From assembly GCA_050948785.1 (NCBI GenBank), contig JBMNEM010000008.1:194520-258519 (forward strand): a stretch of DNA of 64,000 nucleotides, read 5' to 3'. Position numbers and translations under genes: made by a program. Positions 1 to 7,222 of this stretch are shown here, piece by piece; positions within the stretch are counted from its first letter, which is position 1; each line of letters begins with the position of its first letter. The stretch comes from JAAZMI01 sp050948785 (GTDB lineage: Bacteria; Bacillota; Dethiobacteria; DTU022; UBA8154). The notes under the pieces are model-generated. The model was given only the letters and a program-made list of their open reading frames with translations, was not told where the DNA came from and did not search any database.

Positions 1-2
1 AA

Positions 3-512
3 GCCAAGAAGAAGTTTACCTATGTACCGGAAGCGCCTGAGCTTTACGATATGTTGACAGTATGGGAGCATCTGCAGTTTATTGCCTATGCCTATGATGT
101 GGCAAATTTTGAGGTAAAAGCGGAACAACTGATAGAACGGTATGACCTGTGGGACAAAAAGGATAAACTAGCCAAGGAACTATCTAAAGGCATGAAACAA
201 AAGGTTTCTATTTGTTGCGGCTTGCTCCCTGGACCTGACTTATACCTTTTTGATGAACCGATGATTGGATTGGACCCTAAGTCGATCCGGGAAACTAAAT
301 TAATTTTTAAGGAGCTAAGTGAACAGCAAAAGACAGTTCTGGTCAGCACACACCTACTTGACAGTATTGAAAACCTCTGCGACCGTGTTCTGGTGATGAA
401 ACAGGGAAAAATTATCGTAGATATGGCTATGGAAGAAATGAAGAGGAAACTTGGGAACAACGAGAGCGTATCCCTGGAGGAACTGTTTCTAGAGGTGACT
501 AAGGATGAATGA
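3..512 (+). CDS. ABC transporter ATP-binding protein (5' end outside window)
   Basis: This is the C-terminal part of an ABC ATPase that energises the permease encoded next. The frame is open to the left edge of the window, so the gene starts upstream; the first visible residues include YVPEAPELYD, the Q-loop region. The signature motif LSKGMKQK and the Walker B/D-loop LYLFDEPMIGLDP are present, followed by the H-loop in VLVSTHLLD. Walker A lies outside the window. The stop overlaps the permease start by 8 bp, so the two genes are translationally coupled. The substrate is unknown. The family is certain and the role as half of an exporter is inferred from the neighbour. Confidence 0.93.
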   Translation, partial: AKKKFTYVPEAPELYDMLTVWEHLQFIAYAYDVANFEVKAEQLIERYDLWDKKDKLAKELSKGMKQKVSICCGLLPGPDLYLFDEPMIGLDPKSIRETKLIFKELSEQQKTVLVSTHLLDSIENLCDRVLVMKQGKIIVDMAMEEMKRKLGNNESVSLEELFLEVTKDE

Positions 513-2100
513 ATTCAAACTCCTGGCCAAAAGAGACAGCTGGATAATAGTGAACCATTTTTTAGAAATCAAGAACAACCCTAAGCGGTTGGGAATATAC
601 CTTCTTTATTTAGTCTGGATAGGATCCCTTGTCTTTAATGTGGTAATCAGGTACCGGAATCCCGCCACGATCCAGGCGCAGTTAGGTTCTCAAATAATTG
701 GGGCAGGATTTGTAGGATTAGGTGCTGCGTTCCTCCTATATTTCTTGTATCGTAGCACGCTGGAATCTTCCACCTTTTTTACCATGGGGGATGTACATCT
801 GTTATTTCCTACCCCCGTTTCCCCTAAAAAGGTGTTGCTCTACAGCATGGTGAAGCAGAGTTTGTTAAGTATTTTCCTTTATAGTTTTATTATTTTGGCT
901 TTGATGCCTCTGATCCTGAACATTACGAAGATAGATCTTCTGCATCTTCCTTTTATGTACCTTGGGTTTATTAGCTTGTTTTTAGTTATTGCGCCTTTAA
1001 ACTTTTTGGTTTTTGCGGTTGGCAGTAAATATGGGCTCCAACTGCGATTGCAGCAAGGGATCTTTATCCTAATCGTTATCTTTATCTTTTATCTTGCCGG
1101 TTTCATTATTGCTGCCGGGGATCTATGGCAAGGGCTGCTGCAGGGTTTGAATGCATCTTGGCTCGATTACCTGCCTGTGATTGGCTGGAGTAAGGTTGTC
1201 TTTATGACAGCTGTTACCGGGCACAGTACATACAGCATAGTCGGTCTTGTTCTCCAGCTTTTATTCCTGATTTGTTGTATCGTCATTTCATACTACACAG
1301 CTGATGACTACTATGAAGATACCCTAAAAGCCACCGAACAAAGAGCCCTGCGCAAGAAACAAAAGGCCGGGGTGGAAAAGACGCAGCGTTTTTCCCTCCC
1401 CTTTAGCAAAAAAAGGGTAATTGTTAGAAAAGTGGGCAGCGGACCTTGGGCATTTTTCTGGCGTAGTAAGGTTGCGTACAGCCGCAGTGACTTCCATCCA
1501 TACTTAGGCTTTTGGACGATAATATTTTTGCTGGCTGGAATAGTCGTTGGCGTCTTTGCTGCCAAACAGATAGAGGGGTTAACTCCTGTTTATATTGTCA
1601 ACGGACTCATTGCCTACTTTATTTTTATTTTTTCAGCGTCCAACGCTACACAGCATGAATTGACAAGACCTTATATCTTTCTAATTCCCGGTTCCAACCT
1701 GCTGAAGATCATCAGCAGCTATTTGACAGATATACTGCGGATGAACGCCAATATTCTGGCCCTAAATATCCCTCTGGGGATATTGCTTAATGTACCGCTT
1801 CAAGTAATAACGATCATGGTCATATTTGTTTTAAGCTTCTATATTTTAAATTTGAGCTCTAACTTTTTAATACGGATCATTTTTCCCCATGCCCTGGACC
1901 AAAAGGTCTTGTTTCCTTTGTTTCTCATGCTGCAAATGCTACTGCTCTTATTGCCTGGAATAATAGTTGGAGGGGTTTTGGCTTTTGTGTTCCAAAACCT
2001 GGTCCTGATTTTTGCAGGTATTGCTGTTGTCAACATCATAATTATTGGAGTACTGCTACTATTATCTAATAAGGTTTTTGCCAGGCTGGAATGGATATGA
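505..2100 (+). CDS. ABC exporter permease, multi-spanning membrane protein
   Basis: This 531-aa hydrophobic protein is the membrane partner of the upstream ATPase. Roughly a dozen hydrophobic segments are visible in two blocks (about residues 25-260 and 345-530), separated by a charged cytoplasmic loop at about 270-330 rich in K, R and E. This matches the putative ABC exporter permease families of Firmicutes. The ATG overlaps the ATPase stop (ggATGAATGA), which supports an operon. No substrate-binding protein is visible, consistent with an exporter. The substrate cannot be inferred. Confidence 0.85.
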   Translation: MNEFKLLAKRDSWIIVNHFLEIKNNPKRLGIYLLYLVWIGSLVFNVVIRYRNPATIQAQLGSQIIGAGFVGLGAAFLLYFLYRSTLESSTFFTMGDVHLLFPTPVSPKKVLLYSMVKQSLLSIFLYSFIILALMPLILNITKIDLLHLPFMYLGFISLFLVIAPLNFLVFAVGSKYGLQLRLQQGIFILIVIFIFYLAGFIIAAGDLWQGLLQGLNASWLDYLPVIGWSKVVFMTAVTGHSTYSIVGLVLQLLFLICCIVISYYTADDYYEDTLKATEQRALRKKQKAGVEKTQRFSLPFSKKRVIVRKVGSGPWAFFWRSKVAYSRSDFHPYLGFWTIIFLLAGIVVGVFAAKQIEGLTPVYIVNGLIAYFIFIFSASNATQHELTRPYIFLIPGSNLLKIISSYLTDILRMNANILALNIPLGILLNVPLQVITIMVIFVLSFYILNLSSNFLIRIIFPHALDQKVLFPLFLMLQMLLLLLPGIIVGGVLAFVFQNLVLIFAGIAVVNIIIIGVLLLLSNKVFARLEWI

Positions 2101-2153
2101 ATCATAAAGCTGGAGATTTTTCCTGTACATGAACGTCAATTAGTGCCAAGTAG

Positions 2154-2175
2154 GGGGCGATGCCTTCATCGCCCC
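2154..2175. repeat. REP-like palindrome, copy 1
   Basis: A perfect inverted repeat with arms GGGGCGATG and CATCGCCCC and a 4-nt CCTT loop. The same hairpin with flanks (about 29 bp shared) occurs inside the transposase remnant at 14329-14350. It lies in non-coding sequence just after the ABC permease. A short GC-rich palindrome shared with a RAYT gene is what a REP element would look like. Confidence 0.7.
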
Positions 2176-2279
2176 GCATTGGCTAATGAACATTAGTAAC
2201 ATTATGCGACATTAAACCTTTGGATTTATCCCCAGTGGGTTTAAATGATATAATTGAATTCAATGGAGGTGTGATTTAT

Positions 2280-2525
2280 TTGGAATGGTCTGAGGTAAGA
2301 AAATTGTATCCTCATAAATTTATTAAGTTTGAAGTTTTGGATTACCATATAGAAGACAACAAAAGAGTAGTAGATGATGTTGCAGTAATTAAAGTGATTG
2401 AAAATTCTAGAGAAGCTATGCGGGAATTTTCTCAATGCAAGGAGAGTCAATTTGTTTATAATACAAAGCATGAAAAAATAATTATTGATGTAGTCAAGCA
2501 TATAGGAATCAGGAGAACCTCCTAA
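2280..2525 (+). CDS. Small hypothetical protein paired with the aspartic protease
   Basis: A protein of about 81 aa of unknown function. The likely start is TTG at 2280, preceded by GGAGGTG with good spacing; an in-frame ATG at 2220 has no ribosome site and would begin in IS-like sequence. The protein is charged and has no membrane segment or signal peptide. Its stop is one base before the ATG of the protease gene, so the two are almost certainly co-transcribed. The region is more AT-rich than the backbone. It could be a substrate, regulator or partner of the protease, but nothing in the sequence decides this. Confidence 0.6.
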   Translation: MEWSEVRKLYPHKFIKFEVLDYHIEDNKRVVDDVAVIKVIENSREAMREFSQCKESQFVYNTKHEKIIIDVVKHIGIRRTS

Positions 2526-2526
2526 T

Positions 2527-2925
2527 ATGTATAAGTTGAAATTAAAAAATGGTCTCCTACATGCCAATGCAACAATTTGTCACGGAGGAAAAACGGTTAC
2601 AATACCCGATGTGATTATTGATACTGGATCAAGTAATACATTTATACTTACGGATTTTTTAGATAAGTTGAATATTGGATTTGATGATTCTGATGAGCTG
2701 GTTGTAATGTTCGGTATTGGAGGAGCAGAGTCTCCAGCAGTTAGAAAAAGGATAAGTTGTTTATCGATCGGAGATATTTCTTTGAACAATTTACCGATTG
2801 ATTTTGGAATAATTGATCCGAATAATAGTATTAATGGGCTCATAGGGGTAGATTTTTTAAGGTCAGCTAAAGTAATTCTTGATACTTACAATTTAACCTT
2901 GCATGTAAAAAAGGGTGTTTATTAA
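2527..2925 (+). CDS. Retropepsin-like aspartic protease
   Basis: A 132-aa single-domain clan AA aspartyl protease. The catalytic motif is clear in IIDTGSSNTFI (about residues 31-41), and the second family signature GLIGVDFL lies at about 102-109, followed by a strand ending the fold. The length fits one retropepsin lobe, which would act as a homodimer. There is no signal peptide or transmembrane segment, so it is probably cytoplasmic. It follows the small 81-aa gene with a 1-nt gap. The start of a third gene with its own ribosome site follows but is destroyed by a transposon remnant. The substrate is unknown. Confidence 0.82.
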   Translation: MYKLKLKNGLLHANATICHGGKTVTIPDVIIDTGSSNTFILTDFLDKLNIGFDDSDELVVMFGIGGAESPAVRKRISCLSIGDISLNNLPIDFGIIDPNNSINGLIGVDFLRSAKVILDTYNLTLHVKKGVY

Positions 2926-2969
2926 AAATACGCAGTAGTAAGATAAAACGAATAAGGGGGTATAAGTTT

Positions 2970-2999
2970 ATGAACAATATTATAAAGTATTATAATTAG
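2970..2999 (+). pseudogene. Remnant start of a third gene, cut off by IS3 debris
   Basis: AAGGGGG followed by ATG opens a frame of only nine codons (MNNIIKYYN) before a stop, directly at the left border of the IS3-like sequence. The ribosome site looks real, so this was probably the next gene of the protease operon before the insertion or deletion. It is too short to identify. Confidence 0.35.
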
Positions 3000-3000
3000 A

Positions 3001-3348
3001 GTACATAAAGCCGGGCTTATTCACCATTCTGATAGGGGTTCCCAGTATGCCAGTCATGAATTTCAAAGGCTGCTTAAGGAAAATGGATTTATCCCCAGTA
3101 TGAGCGATAAGGGTAATTGTTATGATAATGCAGCTGCAGAAACGTTATTTGGTACCATTAAAACCGAACTAATTTATCTAAACCGGTACGAAACCAGAGG
3201 TGAAGCCAGACAAGCCATTTTTGAGTACGTTGAAGTTTTTTACAATCGTTTGCGACGACATGCCAACCTTGGCTACCTGACGCCAAAAGAATTTAAGCGA
3301 CGTTATTTTCTAGAAAAACAACGTAAAGTTGGTGGCCGTCAAGGGTAA
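3001..3348 (+). pseudogene. IS3-family transposase (orfB) C-terminal remnant
   Basis: The frame encodes the C-terminal third of an IS3-family DDE integrase. It begins at LIHHSDRGSQYAS and runs through MSDKGNCYDNAAAETLFG, which carries the catalytic glutamate, to YNRLRRHANLGYLTPKEF. An intact orfB is about 270-300 aa, so the N-terminal two thirds and orfA are missing. A strong hairpin overlaps the stop codon. It is a dead fragment and marks a rearrangement point. Confidence 0.9.
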
Positions 3349-3367
3349 GGCTTTACCCTTGACGGCC
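3334..3367 (+). terminator. Strong 15-bp hairpin at the end of the IS3 remnant
   Basis: Arms GGCCGTCAAGGGTAA and TTACCCTTGACGGCC pair perfectly around a 4-nt loop, with the transposase stop codon inside the left arm. There is no T-run, so it is not a classical intrinsic terminator. It may be the element's terminal structure. A second imperfect hairpin follows around GCCCGTCATGT. Confidence 0.5.
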
Positions 3368-3475
3368 CCATAACAGCCTATCCTGTTGATGGCCCGTCAT
3401 GTAAAACATGGCGGGCTGCCCCCCCCGGCGAGGGCGGGTGTGGGCAGGGCCCACGGAAAAAAGCGATAAAGGGAG

Positions 3476-3817
3476 TTATTCGCACTTAGGTGTGTCCACT
3501 TTATCGGGGACAGGTGAACCATCAAGCTTTATCTTGTAAATGTCGCCAGCTAACGCATAAAAAATCCAATCATTTTGTTTAGTAGCTATTCCAAAATTGA
3601 TCGAATTACCGATTGAATTTCCTTTGTCATTAGCTGATATTTTTTCTTTTTCAATAACTTCCTTAGATTTGCTATCCTTGTCTTTTCCGTTATCATAAAA
3701 AGACACTTTATCCGACTTTTGTTCTTTTAATGAAATACCGTCTTTACCGTTAAAAGTACAACCAGTCGCAAATAAAATAATAATACAAACAAATAACATA
3801 ATCCTATTTATTTTCAT
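3476..3817 (-). CDS. Small lipoprotein, DUF5050-like end
   Basis: A 113-aa exported lipoprotein. The N-terminus has two lysine/arginine residues, a hydrophobic stretch and the lipobox FATGC, so it should be lipidated on Cys20 and held on the outer face of the membrane. A low-complexity K/D/S/E-rich linker follows (about residues 35-70). The last 40 residues (FGIATKQNDWIFYA, DIYKIKLDGS) resemble one blade of the DUF5050 beta-propeller repeat. Proteins with that domain are usually longer, so this copy may be truncated. It lies next to the IS3 remnant and before a second lipoprotein on the same strand. Confidence 0.7.
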   Translation of the reverse strand: MKINRIMLFVCIIILFATGCTFNGKDGISLKEQKSDKVSFYDNGKDKDSKSKEVIEKEKISANDKGNSIGNSINFGIATKQNDWIFYALAGDIYKIKLDGSPVPDKVDTPKCE

Positions 3818-3934
3818 AAAAATTACCTACCTTTCAGGGCAACGAAAAATATTGCAAACACTAAAGCATCCCACTACTAAAAAGCTAATATACAAAATGC
3901 TTTTCCCGCATTTTTTATTCCTTTATTTGCAAGT

Positions 3935-4588
3935 CTATTTTCTGTATTCTTCAGGAAGAGGCTCCTCAATAAATTTGTTACGCCAATTATTATAATCCGG
4001 ATTTTTCCATACCGTGTCATCATAGAAAATGGCCTCATACACACATGCCAGAACGTAACGTAAATTGTGAGGATAAAAAAGCTCCCAACCCTTGTTTTTC
4101 CCAAAGGTTTCTCCAGGCAAAACGTTTGCATCATCAGCCAGTCCAATCTTTTCATACGAACCACCTGAAAAATCTAACTGCCATTCAATCTTAACGGGAT
4201 AACCATTGTTATCGAAACCAAGCATCCCTACCTTGTAATTTTTTATGGTTTCTTTTGAATTGTTTCTGATAACTACTTCGATCATATCAGGATAAAGCGC
4301 TTTATGTTTTTCATCTTGAACTACAATACGTACACTTTCAACGCAAACTAAATCTAGACGTTCCCTTTCTGCTGATGGTTCAATACGATGCTCTTCTCTT
4401 TCATCCTCAGGCTTTAGCAGTTCAAGTTTACTTTTCAATTCTTTGTTTTCCTGCTCCAGCTTGGCAATTGTTTCCTGTAATGCTTCATCTGTAGTTTCTG
4501 ATTCTGGGTTTGTTAGTTCTAATGAAGTACATCCCACAATTAACAAAACAATTAGCAATAAACTATACTTTTTCAAAAGAAAACACAC
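3935..4588 (-). CDS. Lipoprotein with coiled coil and DUF5780-like domain
   Basis: A 217-aa predicted lipoprotein: basic start, hydrophobic core and lipobox LIVGC (Cys20). Residues about 35-62 (IAKLEQENKELKSKLELL) form a short coiled coil, followed by an E/R-rich linker. The C-terminal 130 residues contain IEVVIRNNSKETIKNYKV and a conserved-looking GMLGFDNNGYPV, which fit the extracellular immunoglobulin-like domain DUF5780. It probably sits on the outer face of the membrane with an unknown role. It is on the same strand as the 113-aa lipoprotein, 117 bp away, and could share its transcript. Confidence 0.75.
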   Translation of the reverse strand: MCFLLKKYSLLLIVLLIVGCTSLELTNPESETTDEALQETIAKLEQENKELKSKLELLKPEDEREEHRIEPSAERERLDLVCVESVRIVVQDEKHKALYPDMIEVVIRNNSKETIKNYKVGMLGFDNNGYPVKIEWQLDFSGGSYEKIGLADDANVLPGETFGKNKGWELFYPHNLRYVLACVYEAIFYDDTVWKNPDYNNWRNKFIEEPLPEEYRK

Positions 4589-4620
4589 CTACCCTTCAGT
4601 CATTATCTCCTGGCTATTTT

Positions 4621-5550
4621 TTACATATTGCGTCCCGGGCTTTTAAATACCTCCCGGGTATGCCAGTCGATATAAACGCTATTTGGCTTGTACCGAGGCC
4701 TGACGGGCAAACGCAGATTATTTCCATGATGTTTCATTAGCCACTCATCGAACCCTTTTCTACCGCGTGCAGATTCAGAAACCTGAATCCGTAAAGAAGG
4801 GGTAACAGTAAATACCCCATGATTAAACAGTTTGTGATGTATTGTGCATAAGGCAATACCGTTATCTTTGGTATCGGGGCCGCCTGCTTGATGCCATTTA
4901 AAGTGTGCTGCTTGAAACAGGAATTTTCCCAAGCCAGACGCTGGAACCACAGACTGCACAGCTGTATCCATAGGCTTGAAGAATTCGTATGCGGAATCCC
5001 GGATTTCTTTTAATCTTGTTAAATTGCATCTGAAGGCCAACCATGCTAAGAATATCCTCATGCATTGAATCGGGAAAATTTTGTGCCAGAAGGTTTTGTA
5101 TAATATCGGTTACCAGTATTGGATTTTGTAAAAGCGCCGAATATACCTTTTCGGTAAACCCGCCTTTTATTTTTCTGTCGGATAATTCCTTTTCAGAATA
5201 ATGACCTTTGGTATGTATTTCTCCCTCACCTTGCAATTCCCAAATACCGTCATTACTTAAATTAATAAACGGGTACATAGGTCTTGAAAAACATGGGGGG
5301 CCAAAATCTTGAATTAGCATTTTAAGCACTTCTTTTGCTTCGGTGTATAAAACCATGCGTTTTTCTTTTCTTTGCACCCGTCCAAGAGCATATAAAATAA
5401 GTAAGGGTTTATGGGGAGCCCGTTCCCCCTTTTTTTCCAGACCCTTATATTTGAAAATTTTGTTCTTAGTCCCTGATCGTTCATTTCATCACCGTTAAAA
5501 CTAGATTGCTTTATTGCTAAAAAAAACCAGGATATTTCTTTATTCGTCAC
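4621..5550 (-). pseudogene. Phosphorothioate-DNA-dependent McrA-type HNH endonuclease, frameshifted
   Basis: Three overlapping frames on the minus strand together make one protein of about 300 aa. The first (from 5550) has FSNIRVWKKRG. The second (5377-4898) carries the sulfur-binding-type region DFGPPCFSRPMYPF and FPDSMHEDILSMVGL, then RILQAYGYSCAVCG. The third (to 4621) carries the HNH core AAHFKWHQAGGPDT, NGIALCTIHHKLF and WLMKHHG with a C-terminal IDWHTREVFK. This order matches the SBD-HNH type IV enzymes (ScoMcrA relatives) that cut phosphorothioated DNA. Two frame changes, near 5340 (one base missing in an A-run) and near 4925 (one extra T), break it. The first frame opens with GTG. No dnd modification genes are visible. 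Confidence 0.8.
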
Positions 5551-5567
5551 ATTTTTCTAAAATCCCT
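5542..5567 (-). repeat. 26-bp repeat upstream of the HNH gene
   Basis: ATTCGTCACATTTTTC plus a further 10 bases recurs, with one mismatch over 26 bp, at 12443-12468. In both places it lies at or just upstream of the start of a leftward restriction or defence gene. It could be a shared promoter/operator or a duplication footprint. Confidence 0.6.
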
Positions 5568-5956
5568 GCTCATATGGGTAAAAATGTTAACCTTGGGGCC
5601 ATTGAGCCTTTTATGAAGGCATACCACGATGTGATGCTGCGATGAAACAAAAGAGAAAAACATGAAGAATTTATTTTAAAACCAGGGGCGGAGCCCAATC
5701 TTTGGGGTTGAAGAAGAAAAGGGGTGAATAGTACAGGAGGATGGGATGCTAATATCCTGCCATTTTAAATTTGATCTAATTTGCTACAGGGGAGATAGTC
5801 CCAGCATTTCTGCAAGGCATGTTTTTGGCCGTGGTCGTTTTCAATTTTAATAGAATTAGGGGGGTGGATAAAAATGTTAAAACCCTGACATGGGCGTGGC
5901 CAAGAGCACACCTGGGAAGATGAAATTTGGGGAGAGAAACAACAACAAATACCCTG
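5568..5956. other. Gene-free stretch between two defence loci
   Basis: About 390 bp with no supportable gene. There is a 23-codon plus-strand frame starting at the ATG near 5575 (MGKNVNLGAIEPFMKAYHDV...) that ends in a stop and may be the relic of a lost gene. Several isolated purine-rich ribosome-like sites occur, but no ORF follows them. I see no promoter, terminator or RNA that I can defend. Confidence 0.5.
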
Positions 5957-7201
5957 CTATCTATTTGGTTTTAACATATAATTCTTAAGGTTTATATTTT
6001 GGCGGTCACCTTTAAAACGTAGCATAAGGCTGCCTTGTTTTTCTATAACAACAATATTCCAATGCTGAATTTGTTCAATATTACCTGAAATGCTCATATA
6101 ACCAAGCCAATTATGAAACACAGAATAAGGTATAAGAAAAATTTTGTCTGCTAATCCGCAACCAAGAGCCAAATATGATCTTTCTGCGCTTTCAAGAAAT
6201 TCTTTTTGTTTGATGCGTAAGCCAAACCAGTACTCTGTGCGCTTTCCCTTATTCATTCCCCTTGAAGTTAAACAAACAACTGCCGTTTTATCATCATAAG
6301 TTCGGTATATGGCTTTAGAACGTTTCACAAGATTTATATTTAAATAATTGCTTATACGTTGTATACAATCGCTTGTTATATCTAACGCAGTCGCCCTCTG
6401 CCGCTTTTCCTGTTTTTCTTTAACCCCGCATTCTAGTTTTATGTCTACTTCATCATCAATTTTCCCCGTTTTATGTAGTTTGGTGTAATCCGCACGTAAA
6501 TATATTTTGAACTCTGATAAAGGGATTTTATAGTAACCTATAATTTTTTTAATCAGATCCCGTATAACATTAGCACTAAAATTAGTTTCTACATACATTT
6601 CTATTTTTTTCAGTTTTCGAGGCGATCTCATTAATTCTGGATTTTTAACAGTAAAATATTGGGTTCTCCTTCCATTGAGCTTTTGTATATAAGGAAATTC
6701 AGCGATAAGACCTGGGTCAATATCCACCATAATATTACATGTTTCCATGAGCATCTTTTTCCATTGCCTTACATGTATCCTCTGACCCTTCAGTTCAAAT
6801 GCATAAGGTCTTTTGTGAACATAATTTTCATGCAGAGTGTGTACCACGGTTTTATCAACTTCATATTCATTATAATTAGGAAACACTTTTTCAAGATCAT
6901 CCAAAATTTCATCTTCAGATACTAAAACCACATCTTCAAATTGAAGCATATCAGCGTAATCCTGTATTTTTTCTGATAATATATTAAGTTCCTTCGCTTT
7001 TTCTAGTAAACTGATTGCTTTTTTTAATTCCCTACTTTTTAATAAAAAACTTCCCCTTGCGGTAACATCTTCGGCTGTTTCGTTAAGAGAATGAACCAAT
7101 AAATCCATTGCTGTACATATTTCAGTAAGCTGGCCCGGAAAATTGATCTTTAAAAAATTTACGAGTTCATCTGAAAACAAAGGGTTCACCTCAGATAGCA
7201 T
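5957..7201 (-). CDS. Uncharacterised 414-aa partner of the helicase-nuclease
   Basis: I do not recognise this protein. It lies 21 bp downstream of the 1720-aa helicase-nuclease on the same strand, so the two form an operon. Residues about 1-130 are helical and acidic. The middle has NGRRTQYFTVKNPELM and YVETNFSANVIRDL. The C-terminal 140 residues form a mixed alpha/beta domain with TEYWFGLRIKQKEFLE, ALGCGLADKIFLIPYSVF and a final strand pair (LMLRFKG). No Walker, HNH or clear PD-(D/E)XK motif is visible, and there is no membrane segment. ATG at 7201 has no ribosome site; a TTG eight codons in (7180) is preceded by GAGGTG and is a better start. A DNA-recognition or effector role is inferred from context only. 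Confidence 0.8.
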   Translation of the reverse strand: MLSEVNPLFSDELVNFLKINFPGQLTEICTAMDLLVHSLNETAEDVTARGSFLLKSRELKKAISLLEKAKELNILSEKIQDYADMLQFEDVVLVSEDEILDDLEKVFPNYNEYEVDKTVVHTLHENYVHKRPYAFELKGQRIHVRQWKKMLMETCNIMVDIDPGLIAEFPYIQKLNGRRTQYFTVKNPELMRSPRKLKKIEMYVETNFSANVIRDLIKKIIGYYKIPLSEFKIYLRADYTKLHKTGKIDDEVDIKLECGVKEKQEKRQRATALDITSDCIQRISNYLNINLVKRSKAIYRTYDDKTAVVCLTSRGMNKGKRTEYWFGLRIKQKEFLESAERSYLALGCGLADKIFLIPYSVFHNWLGYMSISGNIEQIQHWNIVVIEKQGSLMLRFKGDRQNINLKNYMLKPNR

Positions 7202-7222
7202 ACTTTACGCCAACAATACATG

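Noticed and set aside
3877..4164. Minus-strand 95-aa frame in the second lipoprotein
   Set aside because: It is another frame of the same strand as the lipoprotein, without its own ribosome site.
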